The position numbers were made by a program, and so were the translations under genes. From Enterobacterales bacterium (lineage in GTDB: Bacteria; Pseudomonadota; Gammaproteobacteria; Enterobacterales; Enterobacteriaceae), in NCBI GenBank assembly GCA_015654925.1, contig JAATFX010000033.1, forward strand, positions 62,001 through 126,000: a stretch of 64,000 nt of DNA. Direction: 5' to 3'. Shown here in pieces: positions 17,010-25,287 of the stretch. How positions within the stretch are numbered: position 1 is the first letter of the stretch; each line of letters starts with the position of its first letter. The notes beneath the pieces were generated by a model. It worked only from the letters and a program-made list of their open reading frames with translations. It was not told the DNA's origin and did no database searches.

Positions 17010-18371
17010 CTAATCATGTTCCTTTTGGTTATCCTCCTGAACGGCGGCCTGCCTGGCCTGGCGCCAATTGAGCAGCGGCGAAACCGATACGCCGTGAACC
17101 ACCACGCTGGCGACGATAAGCGTAAAGGCGATATCCGCCATGCGGGTGGCGTCTTGGCCCGCTAAACCGTGGGTATAGGCCCAGGCGATATAGTTGATGC
17201 TGCCAATGCCGCGAATACCGAGCCAGCCGATCATTAGCCGGTTTAAACGCGATTCGCCGGTGCCCATGGTCGCCAGGTACACCGAAACCGGGCGAATCAC
17301 CAAAAATAGCAGCGCCGCCAGCAATAGTCCCATGACCTGCCAATGCATAGCCAGGGTTACGCCCAGCAAAATAACAATACCGGCGGCGAAAATACGTTCC
17401 ATGGTATCGCCAAAGGATAAGGCATCGCTTACCACCAAACCGACTGACCTGACCGGACCTTCGCCTCCCGGCGTATGGCGCTGGTTGGGGTTCACCAGGG
17501 CTTCCGCCGGCGCGTCGCGATCGCCGTCGGCAACATCCTCGGGGGGATGGCGGGTGATCACCCCTAATTCGGTGCGGCGCAGCCCGACGCCGGCGGCGAA
17601 GGCGGCAAGAAAACCCGAGGCATCCAGGCTTTGGGCGGCGGCATAGCTCAATGCGATCAGGGCCAGGGCCAGGAAATCATTGGGTGCGGTATCATGCTGG
17701 GAGTTTTTAAGGTGGGTGGCCAAATGCCCCACCAGCCGGCCCAAACCAAAACCGATCCCCAGCCCTCCCAGCAACGCCCAGGCCACATCGATCAACGCCC
17801 AGTGTCCCAGCATGGCAAATGAGAGCTTTTCCGGTGCCGTGAGCCAAGCCATGGCCAGCATCAATATGGGCAAAGCCGAACCGTCGTTCATGCCCGCTTC
17901 GCTGGATAGTGATACCCGCAGGCTATCGTCGTCCCGGGCGTCATTCACCGAGATCAAGCTGGCCAGCACCGGGTCGGTAGGCGCGACGATTGCCCCGAAA
18001 GCCAGGGATAGCGGCCAGGAGAAACCTGCCAGCCAATGCGCCGCCAGGGTTACGCCGGCCACGGTAAGCAGCATCGTCGGAAAAGCCAGGCGCAGCCCCA
18101 TCCGCCAGCCCCGATCCGCAAAAGGAAGCCGTAGCTTCAGGCCGGTAATAAACAGCGAGGCGGCCATGGCAATCTCGGTCACCTTGGCGATCAGCACCGC
18201 ATGGGCGGTGATATCTACCTGAAGCAGGTTAAGCACCCAGGGGCCGCAGATAATCCCCGCCACCAGGTAAATGCCAAAGGAAGTAATCGGCCCGCGATGA
18301 ATCCAGCCGGAGGCCAGCGACATTAGCAGCAGCAGGCCGCCCACGGCCGCGGTCCATCCCAAAAAACCCAT
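17010..18371 (-). CDS. Na+/H+ antiporter, CPA1 (NhaP-like) family
   Basis: A 453-residue integral membrane protein with about 12 hydrophobic segments. CPA1 signatures are AFGAIVAPTDPVLASL (about residue 128) and SLSSEAGMNDGSALP (about 162), the latter carrying the ND pair of the ion-binding site. A charged cytoplasmic insertion (RRTELGVITRHPPEDVADGD and following residues, about 275-320) interrupts the membrane domain. The C-terminus is a short charged tail without a TrkA-C or cyclic-nucleotide domain. AGGGG precedes the ATG. It stands alone, with its 3' end 27 bp from the SLOG-gene upstream frame. Ion selectivity cannot be read from sequence. Confidence 0.85.
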   Translation of the reverse strand: MGFLGWTAAVGGLLLLMSLASGWIHRGPITSFGIYLVAGIICGPWVLNLLQVDITAHAVLIAKVTEIAMAASLFITGLKLRLPFADRGWRMGLRLAFPTMLLTVAGVTLAAHWLAGFSWPLSLAFGAIVAPTDPVLASLISVNDARDDDSLRVSLSSEAGMNDGSALPILMLAMAWLTAPEKLSFAMLGHWALIDVAWALLGGLGIGFGLGRLVGHLATHLKNSQHDTAPNDFLALALIALSYAAAQSLDASGFLAAFAAGVGLRRTELGVITRHPPEDVADGDRDAPAEALVNPNQRHTPGGEGPVRSVGLVVSDALSFGDTMERIFAAGIVILLGVTLAMHWQVMGLLLAALLFLVIRPVSVYLATMGTGESRLNRLMIGWLGIRGIGSINYIAWAYTHGLAGQDATRMADIAFTLIVASVVVHGVSVSPLLNWRQARQAAVQEDNQKEHD

Positions 18372-18605
18372 ATTTTCCCCTTTTTCCCGTCATTATCCGG
18401 CGATCCCGTCAGTGGTAACGGCAGAGCCGCGGGGGTGGCCCGTTATGTTGATTTCATGGCGCTGACAACCTGTACACTGTTCATCCATATAAACGTTATT
18501 TATATATATTAGTATGGTTTATATTCCTTGATTGAGTAATGTCCATCATGGAGCCTGGGGGGATATTCACCTCTTTTTTCGGGCCTTTAATGAGAGCACA
18601 ACGCC

Positions 18606-19727
18606 ATGTCCTTAACGTCCCTGTCGCACCTGGCAGCTATACCCGCCGAGGAGTGGGATGCCCTGGTCCCCGCCGGACAGCCCTTTTTGCGCCATGCTTT
18701 TCTCTCCTCGCTGGAAGACAGCGGCAGCCTTGGCGCCCGGTCAGGCTGGCAAGCCGAGCATTTGCTATGGCTGGAAGATGGCCGCTGCCTGGCCGCCATG
18801 CCCGGCTACCGTAAATGGCACTCCTACGGGGAGTATGTATTTGACCACGGCTGGGCCGAGGCCTGCGAGCGGGCGGGCATCGACTATTACCCCAAATGGC
18901 TCGGCGCGGTGCCATTCAGCCCCGTGGGCGGCGCCAGGCTATTGGGCGACGAAGCGGCGGCGCTGCGGTTGCTGCAAAGCCTGCCGGATCATCTTGCGGC
19001 ACAGGGGCTGTCCGGCGCCCATGTGAACTTTACCGATGCCCGCGACGACCGCCTGCTGGCGGCCGAACCGCACTGGCTGCGGCGCCTGGGGTGCCAGTAT
19101 CATTGGCATAATCGCGGTTATCGGGATTTCCAGGACTTCCTGGATACGCTGACATCGCGCAAACGCAAGCAGATGCGCAAGGAGCGCGAGCAGGTGGCCG
19201 GGCAAGGCATTGACTTCGAGTGGCTGGAAGGCGCTGCGCTCAGCGAAGCCCAATGGGATTTTATCTATGCCTGTTATGCCAATACTTATGCCGTACGCGG
19301 GCAATTGCCTTATTTGACGCGGGCGTTTTTCAGCCTGTTGGCCGAGCGCATGCCGCAGGTTATCCGGGTGGTGCTGGCCAGCCAACGCGGACGGCCCGTT
19401 GCCATGGCCTTTAGCCTGGTGGGCGGCGATACGTTTTATGGCCGTTATTGGGGCTGTCTGGCGGAGTTCGATCGGCTGCATTTCGAGACCTGCTTTTACC
19501 AGGGGATTGACTATGCCATCGCCCAGGGGCTGGCGCGCTTCGACGCCGGAGCCCAGGGGGAACACAAATTAATCCGCGGTTTTGAGCCGGAGTTGACCTC
19601 GTCCTGGCACTACCTGCGCCATGAAGGCCTGCATCATGCGGTGGCGGATTTCCTGGAACAGGAGCAGGCCGGCGTGCGCGCCTGGGCCGAAGAGGCGCGC
19701 GGATCATTGCCTTACCGCCAGGCATAG
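18606..19727 (+). CDS. FemAB-like GNAT acyltransferase (DUF482 / peptidogalycan biosynthesis family)
   Basis: A 373-residue soluble protein of the family annotated as peptidogalycan biosynthesis protein or DUF482, a FemAB-like GNAT fold. Typical blocks are PFLRHAFLSSLEDSGS near the N-terminus, WLGAVPFSPVGGARLL, LTSRKRKQMRKEREQV (about residue 188), YLTRAFFSLLAERM and FDAGAQGEHKLIRGFEP. Substrate is not known; members are often predicted to modify peptidoglycan-related or amino-acyl compounds. It is transcribed alone, divergent from the antiporter across 234 bp and convergent with the ABC exporter. Confidence 0.82.
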   Translation: MSLTSLSHLAAIPAEEWDALVPAGQPFLRHAFLSSLEDSGSLGARSGWQAEHLLWLEDGRCLAAMPGYRKWHSYGEYVFDHGWAEACERAGIDYYPKWLGAVPFSPVGGARLLGDEAAALRLLQSLPDHLAAQGLSGAHVNFTDARDDRLLAAEPHWLRRLGCQYHWHNRGYRDFQDFLDTLTSRKRKQMRKEREQVAGQGIDFEWLEGAALSEAQWDFIYACYANTYAVRGQLPYLTRAFFSLLAERMPQVIRVVLASQRGRPVAMAFSLVGGDTFYGRYWGCLAEFDRLHFETCFYQGIDYAIAQGLARFDAGAQGEHKLIRGFEPELTSSWHYLRHEGLHHAVADFLEQEQAGVRAWAEEARGSLPYRQA

Positions 19728-19819
19728 GCCGTTATTTACCGGATTTTCCATGCCTGGAATGCGAGTGCCTGGCTTGCAAGCGCCGGTAACGCAAAACGCC
19801 GGCGATGCGTTTTCCTGCC

Positions 19820-21652
19820 CTACTGCCCGCCGACAAAACCGCCGGTCTGGTATTGCCATAACCGCGCATATAACCCCTGTTGCGCCAACAGCTCCTCATG
19901 GCTGCCGATTTCCACGATCCGTCCCCGATCCAGCACCACCAGCCGGTCCATTTTGATAATGGTGGACAGCCGATGGGCAATCGCAATCACCGTTTTGCCG
20001 CGCATCAGCACTTCCAGGCTCTCCTGAATGGCTGATTCGACCTCCGAATCCAGCGCGGATGTGGCTTCATCCATAATCAGGATCGGCGCGTCCTTAAGCA
20101 GCACCCGCGCAATGGCGATGCGCTGGCGCTGGCCGCCGGAAAGCTTGACCCCGCGTTCGCCCACGTGGGCATCCAGCCCGGTGCGCCCCTGCGGGTCGGA
20201 CAGCAGCGGAATAAATTCATCGGCGCGGGCGCGGTGAATCGCCTGCCACAGATCCGCATCGCTGGCGCCGGGCTTGCCATACAGCAGGTTGTCGCGAATC
20301 GAGCGATGCAGCAGCGACGTATCCTGGGTAATCATGCCAATCTGCGCCCGCAGGCTTTCCTGGCTGACCAGGGCGATATTCTGCTGGTCGATCAGTATCC
20401 GCCCCCCGTCGAGATCGTAGAGGCGCAGCAGCAGGTTGACCAGCGTCGACTTGCCGGCGCCGGACGGCCCGATCAGCCCGATTTTCTCGCCGGGCCGGAT
20501 GTCCAGATTCAGGCCGGTTATCACCCGGCTCCCCTGGCCATAGTTAAAATCCACGTCGTCGAAGCGGATGTTGCCTTGGCGCACCACCAAATCGCGCGCC
20601 TGCGGCCGATCGGTAACGCTGACCGGCTGGGCGATGGTTTTCAGTCCATCCTGCACCATGCCGATATTTTCAAAGATGCCGTTCACCACCCACATGATCC
20701 AGCCCGACATATTGACGATGCGGATCACCAGCCCGGTCGCCAGGGCAATGGCGCCCACGCTGATCAGCGATTGCGTCCACAGCCGGAGCGCCAAACCGGT
20801 GGTGCCGACAATCAGCAGGCCGTTCAGGGTGGTGATCGCCACATCCATACTGGTGACCACGCGGCTGGCCAGCTGGGTTTTATAGGTTTGTTCGGTAATG
20901 GCGTCACGGGCATACTGCTGCTCCAGCGCCGTATGGGCGAACAACTTCAGGGTGGTAATATTGGTATACCCATCGACAATGCACCCCATCAGCTTGGAAC
21001 GCGCCTCGGAGGACTCGGCCGAACGCGCTTTCACCCGCGGGACGAAATAGTAGAGACAGCCGATATAACAGACAATCCAGATAATCAGCGGGATCATCAA
21101 ATGCCAATCGGCCTGGGCGAACAGCACCAGCGCGGTTATGGCGTAGATCAGTACGTGCCACAACGCGTCCACCGCCTGTACCAGCGAATCGCGCAGGGAG
21201 TTCCCGGTCTGCATAATGCGCTGGGCGATACGGCCGGCGAAGTCGTTCTGGAAAAAATTCAGGCTTTGCCTGAGCACATAGTTATGGTTCTGCCAGCGGA
21301 TCATGCTGGTCATGCCAGGGCTGATGGTCTGGTGCACCAGCAGGTCATGCAGGCCGATAAACACGGGACGCAATATCAGGGTCACCACCACCATCCACAA
21401 CAATTCGCCCCCGTGCCGGCTAAAAAAAAGCGCGCTGGGGGTGGTATTGGTCAAGTCGATAATACGGCTCAGGTAGCTGAACAGCGCCACTTCAATCAGC
21501 GAACCGATCAGGCCAACCAGCAGCAGGGCGGCAAAACTCGGCCAGACCTGGCGCAGATAATACAGATAGAATGGCAGCACCTTGTTTGGCGGCGCCGCAG
21601 CCGGTGCGTCCTGAAATACGTTGATAAATCTTTCGAAACGGCGGTACAGCAT
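19820..21652 (-). CDS. ABC exporter, fused permease-ATPase
   Basis: A 610-residue half-transporter of the MsbA/MDR type. Residues about 25-330 hold six transmembrane helices (for example FAALLLVGLIGSLIEVALFSYL and LLWMVVVTLILRPVFIGL). The C-terminal ATPase has Walker A GPSGAGKST, the signature LSGGQRQRIAIARVLL, Walker B ILIMDEATSALD and the H-loop IAIAHRLST. GAGAGG sits 7 bases before the ATG. It acts as a homodimer or with an unseen partner in the inner membrane. Substrate unknown; no adaptor or outer-membrane gene is adjacent. Confidence 0.9.
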   Translation of the reverse strand: MLYRRFERFINVFQDAPAAAPPNKVLPFYLYYLRQVWPSFAALLLVGLIGSLIEVALFSYLSRIIDLTNTTPSALFFSRHGGELLWMVVVTLILRPVFIGLHDLLVHQTISPGMTSMIRWQNHNYVLRQSLNFFQNDFAGRIAQRIMQTGNSLRDSLVQAVDALWHVLIYAITALVLFAQADWHLMIPLIIWIVCYIGCLYYFVPRVKARSAESSEARSKLMGCIVDGYTNITTLKLFAHTALEQQYARDAITEQTYKTQLASRVVTSMDVAITTLNGLLIVGTTGLALRLWTQSLISVGAIALATGLVIRIVNMSGWIMWVVNGIFENIGMVQDGLKTIAQPVSVTDRPQARDLVVRQGNIRFDDVDFNYGQGSRVITGLNLDIRPGEKIGLIGPSGAGKSTLVNLLLRLYDLDGGRILIDQQNIALVSQESLRAQIGMITQDTSLLHRSIRDNLLYGKPGASDADLWQAIHRARADEFIPLLSDPQGRTGLDAHVGERGVKLSGGQRQRIAIARVLLKDAPILIMDEATSALDSEVESAIQESLEVLMRGKTVIAIAHRLSTIIKMDRLVVLDRGRIVEIGSHEELLAQQGLYARLWQYQTGGFVGGQ

Positions 21653-22011
21653 GACAAACCTCTCATTTTTTTACGCAGGGCGGTCCGGCCCTGTCGTTAA
21701 TACCGGGAGCGCAGGTCAATCTCCCGTTTAATGCCTCAAGCGATCAAGATTAGTGCATTTAACCCAGGGTTCGCGACTTAATTCCGGCGAGAAAGGTGAA
21801 AGGAAGTGAGATTGTGGAGGCGGGCCGCAGGTTTAGGGCGCCGATTGCAACATATCGCAAAGTGCGCTGAAAGCCGCGCTTGGGCGGCGATAAGGTTATA
21901 AAGGCGCTGAGCCCGGGCAGGAACGGGAACCGGCATATTGTCGCCGGCCCGGCGACGCCCGGGGCGCACCGTTTTATTGCGTTGGCTTATGCCGGCCGGG
22001 GCCGGGCGGAA
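21653..22011. other. Intergenic region with GC-rich inverted repeat
   Basis: 359 bp between the arcA stop and the ABC exporter start, with no gene seen. GTCGCCGG-C-CCGGCGAC at 21940-21956 is a perfect 8-bp inverted repeat 55 bp beyond the arcA stop. It has no T-run, so it is at best a weak terminator for arcDA. Confidence 0.45.
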
Positions 22012-23280
22012 TTACTCCACAGCATCGCGAATCAGCGGGCAGGTCATGCAATGGCCGCCGCCGCGCCCGCGGCCCAGTTCGCTGCCGACGATTTCAATGA
22101 CCTCAACGCCCTGTTTGCGCAGTTGGGTGTTGGTTTTGGTATTGCGATCGTAGGCCATGACCTTGCCGGGCGAAAGAGCCACCATATTATTGCCGCTGTC
22201 CCATTGCTGGCGTTCGGTATCGTAATCATTGCCTTCGGTCTCGACCACGCGCAGTTTGTCCAGGTTCAGCGCGCCGGCCACCGCCTCGACGAACGTGCCG
22301 TTATCGCGGCTGAGTTTCATGCCGGTGGGGCCGTCGTCCGGACGCAGGGAGAAGGTCTGGATTTGATTGACGATGGCGGGATACAGCGTCACCACATCCC
22401 GATCGCAGAAGGTGAAAACCGTATCCAGATGCATTGCCGCGCGCAGCTTCGGCATGGCGGCAATCATCACCCGTTCGACGCCGGAATGTTTTTTGGCAAA
22501 CAGTGACGCCGCCAATTGGGTAATGGCCTGATGGGAGGTACGCTCGCTCATGCCGATCAGCACGGTTTTATTGCCGATCGGCATCACGTCGCCCCCTTCC
22601 AGGGTGGCGGTGCCATGATGAATGGTCGGGTCGCCATACCAGACGTCAAACGAGGCGTGGGCGAAGTCCGGATGGAATTTATAAATGGCGGCGGCCAGCA
22701 GCGTTTCTTCATGCCGGGCCGGCCAATAGAGCGGGTTTAGCGTCACCCCGCCATAAATCCAGCAGGTAGTGTCGCGGGTATACAACGTATTCGGCAGCGG
22801 CGGCAGCAAATACTCGGTAATCCCCACGGCTTCGCGGATCAGTTTTAATTCTTCGTTATCATAATGCCCTTCTTTCGCCAGTTCGCTGGTGGAAAGACCG
22901 CCGATCAGTATTTCGGCCAGCACCCGTGGAGCCAAACCGTCGAGAAAACTGCGGGTTTCCTTGAGGATGCCCAGCGATACTTCATTCGGCACGATTTGCT
23001 GATCCAGCAGCCAGGTCTTGGCCAGCGGATTTTCAAGGGTGGTGGCCAGCAGATTATGCATTTCGACTACGTCGACCCCCTCTTCGCGCATTTTAGTGAT
23101 AAAGTCGAAGTGATCCCGCTTGGCACGTTCAACCCACAACACATCGTCAAATAATAATTCATCACAATTACTTGGCGTCAGGCGATTATGGGCCCGCCCC
23201 GGTGCGCAAACCAAGACCTTGCGCAATTTGCCTACTTCTGAATGCACGCCATAATCAGCAGGTTGTTGCTTATTTGTCAT
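22012..23280 (-). CDS. arcA: Arginine deiminase
   Basis: A 422-residue cytoplasmic enzyme converting arginine to citrulline and ammonia. It contains [20 protein letters not shown] at the N-terminus and the guanidino-binding [20 protein letters not shown]. The [20 protein letters not shown] motif supplies the catalytic His and Glu region. The C-terminal [10 protein letters not shown] carries the nucleophile, Cys411 by position. GGAG precedes the ATG. It follows arcD by 15 bp, so the two form an operon. Ornithine carbamoyltransferase and carbamate kinase genes, usual partners, are not in the window. Confidence 0.95.
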   Translation of the reverse strand: MTNKQQPADYGVHSEVGKLRKVLVCAPGRAHNRLTPSNCDELLFDDVLWVERAKRDHFDFITKMREEGVDVVEMHNLLATTLENPLAKTWLLDQQIVPNEVSLGILKETRSFLDGLAPRVLAEILIGGLSTSELAKEGHYDNEELKLIREAVGITEYLLPPLPNTLYTRDTTCWIYGGVTLNPLYWPARHEETLLAAAIYKFHPDFAHASFDVWYGDPTIHHGTATLEGGDVMPIGNKTVLIGMSERTSHQAITQLAASLFAKKHSGVERVMIAAMPKLRAAMHLDTVFTFCDRDVVTLYPAIVNQIQTFSLRPDDGPTGMKLSRDNGTFVEAVAGALNLDKLRVVETEGNDYDTERQQWDSGNNMVALSPGKVMAYDRNTKTNTQLRKQGVEVIEIVGSELGRGRGGGHCMTCPLIRDAVE

Positions 23281-23295
23281 AATAGCTCCAGTAAC

Positions 23296-24804
23296 TTAAA
23301 TAGTGATAACACCGGTAGCGATACTCCATATTGCTGCGATAGCCGCAATCATAACGATAATAAATAATATCCTTTCAGCTTTATTAAACAGTTCGGCCTT
23401 CTGCTCGCGCTTGGCCATAATATAAAGAATGGTTCCTGGTCCATAAATAATGGCGGACAGCAGCAGGTATTTTAATCCGCCGGCATATAACATCAATAAA
23501 GCATAAAACGTCGCGATGGCGGCAAAAATCAGGTCTTTTTTATGCCCGCGCCGATCGGTATCGTAACTCTCCCCGGTCCATGCCAGTTTCAGCGCATAAG
23601 CCGCTACCAATAAATACGGGATAAGCGTTAACGAACTGGTTAATTCAAGGGCTAATTGGAAAGCATAATCGCTAAATAGCGTCAGGATAAGAAATACCTG
23701 GATCGTAACATTGGTCAGCCATACCGCCGCAGAAGGTACCGCCTGGCGGTTTTCCCGGGCGAAGAGTTTGGGCATGCTTTGGCTTTTTGCCGCCGAATAG
23801 AGTACTTCGGCGGCAAGCAATGACCAGGAGAGATAAGCGCCCAGAACCGAAATAATCAACCCGGCGCTGATAAATATCGCCCCCCAGCGGCCAACCACCG
23901 CTTCCAGCACTCCAGCCATGGAAGGCTGGCGCAACGCGGCCAGCTCCGGGCGCAACATTACGCCATAGGACAGCATGGTCACCAGGATCAACAAGCACAA
24001 CACCCCGATAAAACCGAGCACCGTGGCGATGCCGATATGGCTGCGCTGCCTGGCGTAGCGGGAATAAACGCTGGCCCCTTCTATTCCCAGGAAAACGAAC
24101 ACGGTGACCAGCATAGTGCTGCGCACCTGCGAAAAGAGCGATTCCGGTTCCGCCGCCGGCGCTACCGCCAGAGCCGCATGGCCGACGTAGCCATAGTCGT
24201 TTAAATGGGTTAAATCGCCCACGCGCGCTAAATCGGGCGTGCCCCAGAAATTCAGGGCAAACACATCATTTTTAAACGCAAATATCAGCAAAATGATAAA
24301 ACAGAATATGGGGATGATTTTAGCGAAGGTGGCAATGGTATTTATTGATGCCGCCCCTTTTACCCCTTTTAATAACAATACATGGAAACCCCATAAAATC
24401 ACGGATGCCACCAGCACGGCCGGAATAGTATTGCCGTCGCCAAAAATAGGGAAAAAAGCCCCCAGCGTTGATTTGATCAAGACGAAATACGAAACATTGC
24501 CAATACAAGTTCCCGCCCAAAACCCCAAGGCGGCGGCAAACCCCAGGTAATTACCAAATCCTTCTTTTGCATATATAAATACGCCGGAATCAAGATCCGG
24601 TTTTCGCTGGGCCAAGGTCTGGAAAACAAACGCCAGCATTAACATGCCGCCGCCGGCGATACACCAGGCAATTAACGCGCCAAAGCCACCGGTTGCGCGA
24701 CCAAAAGTTGCCGGTAAGGAAAAAATACCGGCGCCAACCATAGAACCTACGACCAAAGCCGTCAGGGACCATAACGACAATTTATTGTCGGATGAGTTTG
24801 CCAT
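23296..24804 (-). CDS. arcD: Arginine:ornithine antiporter (ArcD-type, APC superfamily)
   Basis: A 502-residue inner-membrane antiporter of the basic amino acid/polyamine APC subgroup. The first helix has LSLWSLTALVVGSMVGAGIF, the GSMVGAGIF motif that contacts the substrate backbone, and the second reads GFGALIAWCIAGGGMLML. About 12 to 13 helices follow, with FVFLGIEGASVYSRYARQRS in the middle, typical of ArcD/LysI-type proteins. The start at 24804 has a GAGA element; an upstream in-frame codon adds ten residues. Gene order arcD-arcA fits arginine import coupled to deimination, though exchange with ornithine would need an ArcB elsewhere. Confidence 0.9.
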   Translation of the reverse strand: MANSSDNKLSLWSLTALVVGSMVGAGIFSLPATFGRATGGFGALIAWCIAGGGMLMLAFVFQTLAQRKPDLDSGVFIYAKEGFGNYLGFAAALGFWAGTCIGNVSYFVLIKSTLGAFFPIFGDGNTIPAVLVASVILWGFHVLLLKGVKGAASINTIATFAKIIPIFCFIILLIFAFKNDVFALNFWGTPDLARVGDLTHLNDYGYVGHAALAVAPAAEPESLFSQVRSTMLVTVFVFLGIEGASVYSRYARQRSHIGIATVLGFIGVLCLLILVTMLSYGVMLRPELAALRQPSMAGVLEAVVGRWGAIFISAGLIISVLGAYLSWSLLAAEVLYSAAKSQSMPKLFARENRQAVPSAAVWLTNVTIQVFLILTLFSDYAFQLALELTSSLTLIPYLLVAAYALKLAWTGESYDTDRRGHKKDLIFAAIATFYALLMLYAGGLKYLLLSAIIYGPGTILYIMAKREQKAELFNKAERILFIIVMIAAIAAIWSIATGVITI

Positions 24805-25287
24805 AATTATTCTCAATGACTTGCGGTAAATCATAACCTAACCCAAATTTCGCGGAAAGAATAGTGATCCGATCCAAATTTTTTAATTATATGAGTAATT
24901 AAAAAATCACGTTACAAAATCAAAAAAAGCAATTATTCCTTAGCATTTATAAACCCTAAAATAATAATAACTTTAAATTTATTTATTATTTAATAATAAG
25001 TAAAACTGAACATAATTAGTGCCTGTACTACTATTTTACTGCAAATCATCCACTACTATTTACTAAATGGGTACGGCCAATAAAACCGTCCGGCCCGGCC
25101 TTACTTTTGCCCCTGGATGCCGCGGATCGGACATTCCAAATTAATTTTCTGATTTATTTTACTTTTTTTTCGCTATTGTTGTTTCCTTTCCATGGAAAAT
25201 AAGCCCCGGTAAAGTTAATTTATCGGGTTGTTTTTAATGGAGCAATGAGTAAATTACATGAACTATTTTGCCATTGGGCCGCCGGCA
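24805..25287. promoter_or_regulatory. AT-rich arcD upstream region
   Basis: 483 bp between arcD and the hybrid kinase stop, with long A/T stretches at 24870-25060. No gene seen. It should hold the arcD promoter. I looked for FNR and ArgR boxes and found only a poor FNR-like GTGATCCGATCCAA near 24865, not convincing. Confidence 0.4.

Noticed and set aside
20165..21700. 511-codon open frame on the plus strand
   Set aside because: It is antisense to the intact ABC exporter gene, has no RBS or recognisable domain, and its composition fits a shadow of GC-rich coding DNA.
24860..24880. FNR-like site upstream of arcD
   Set aside because: Only one half of GTGATCCGATCCAA fits the FNR half-site; the other has mismatches at core positions.
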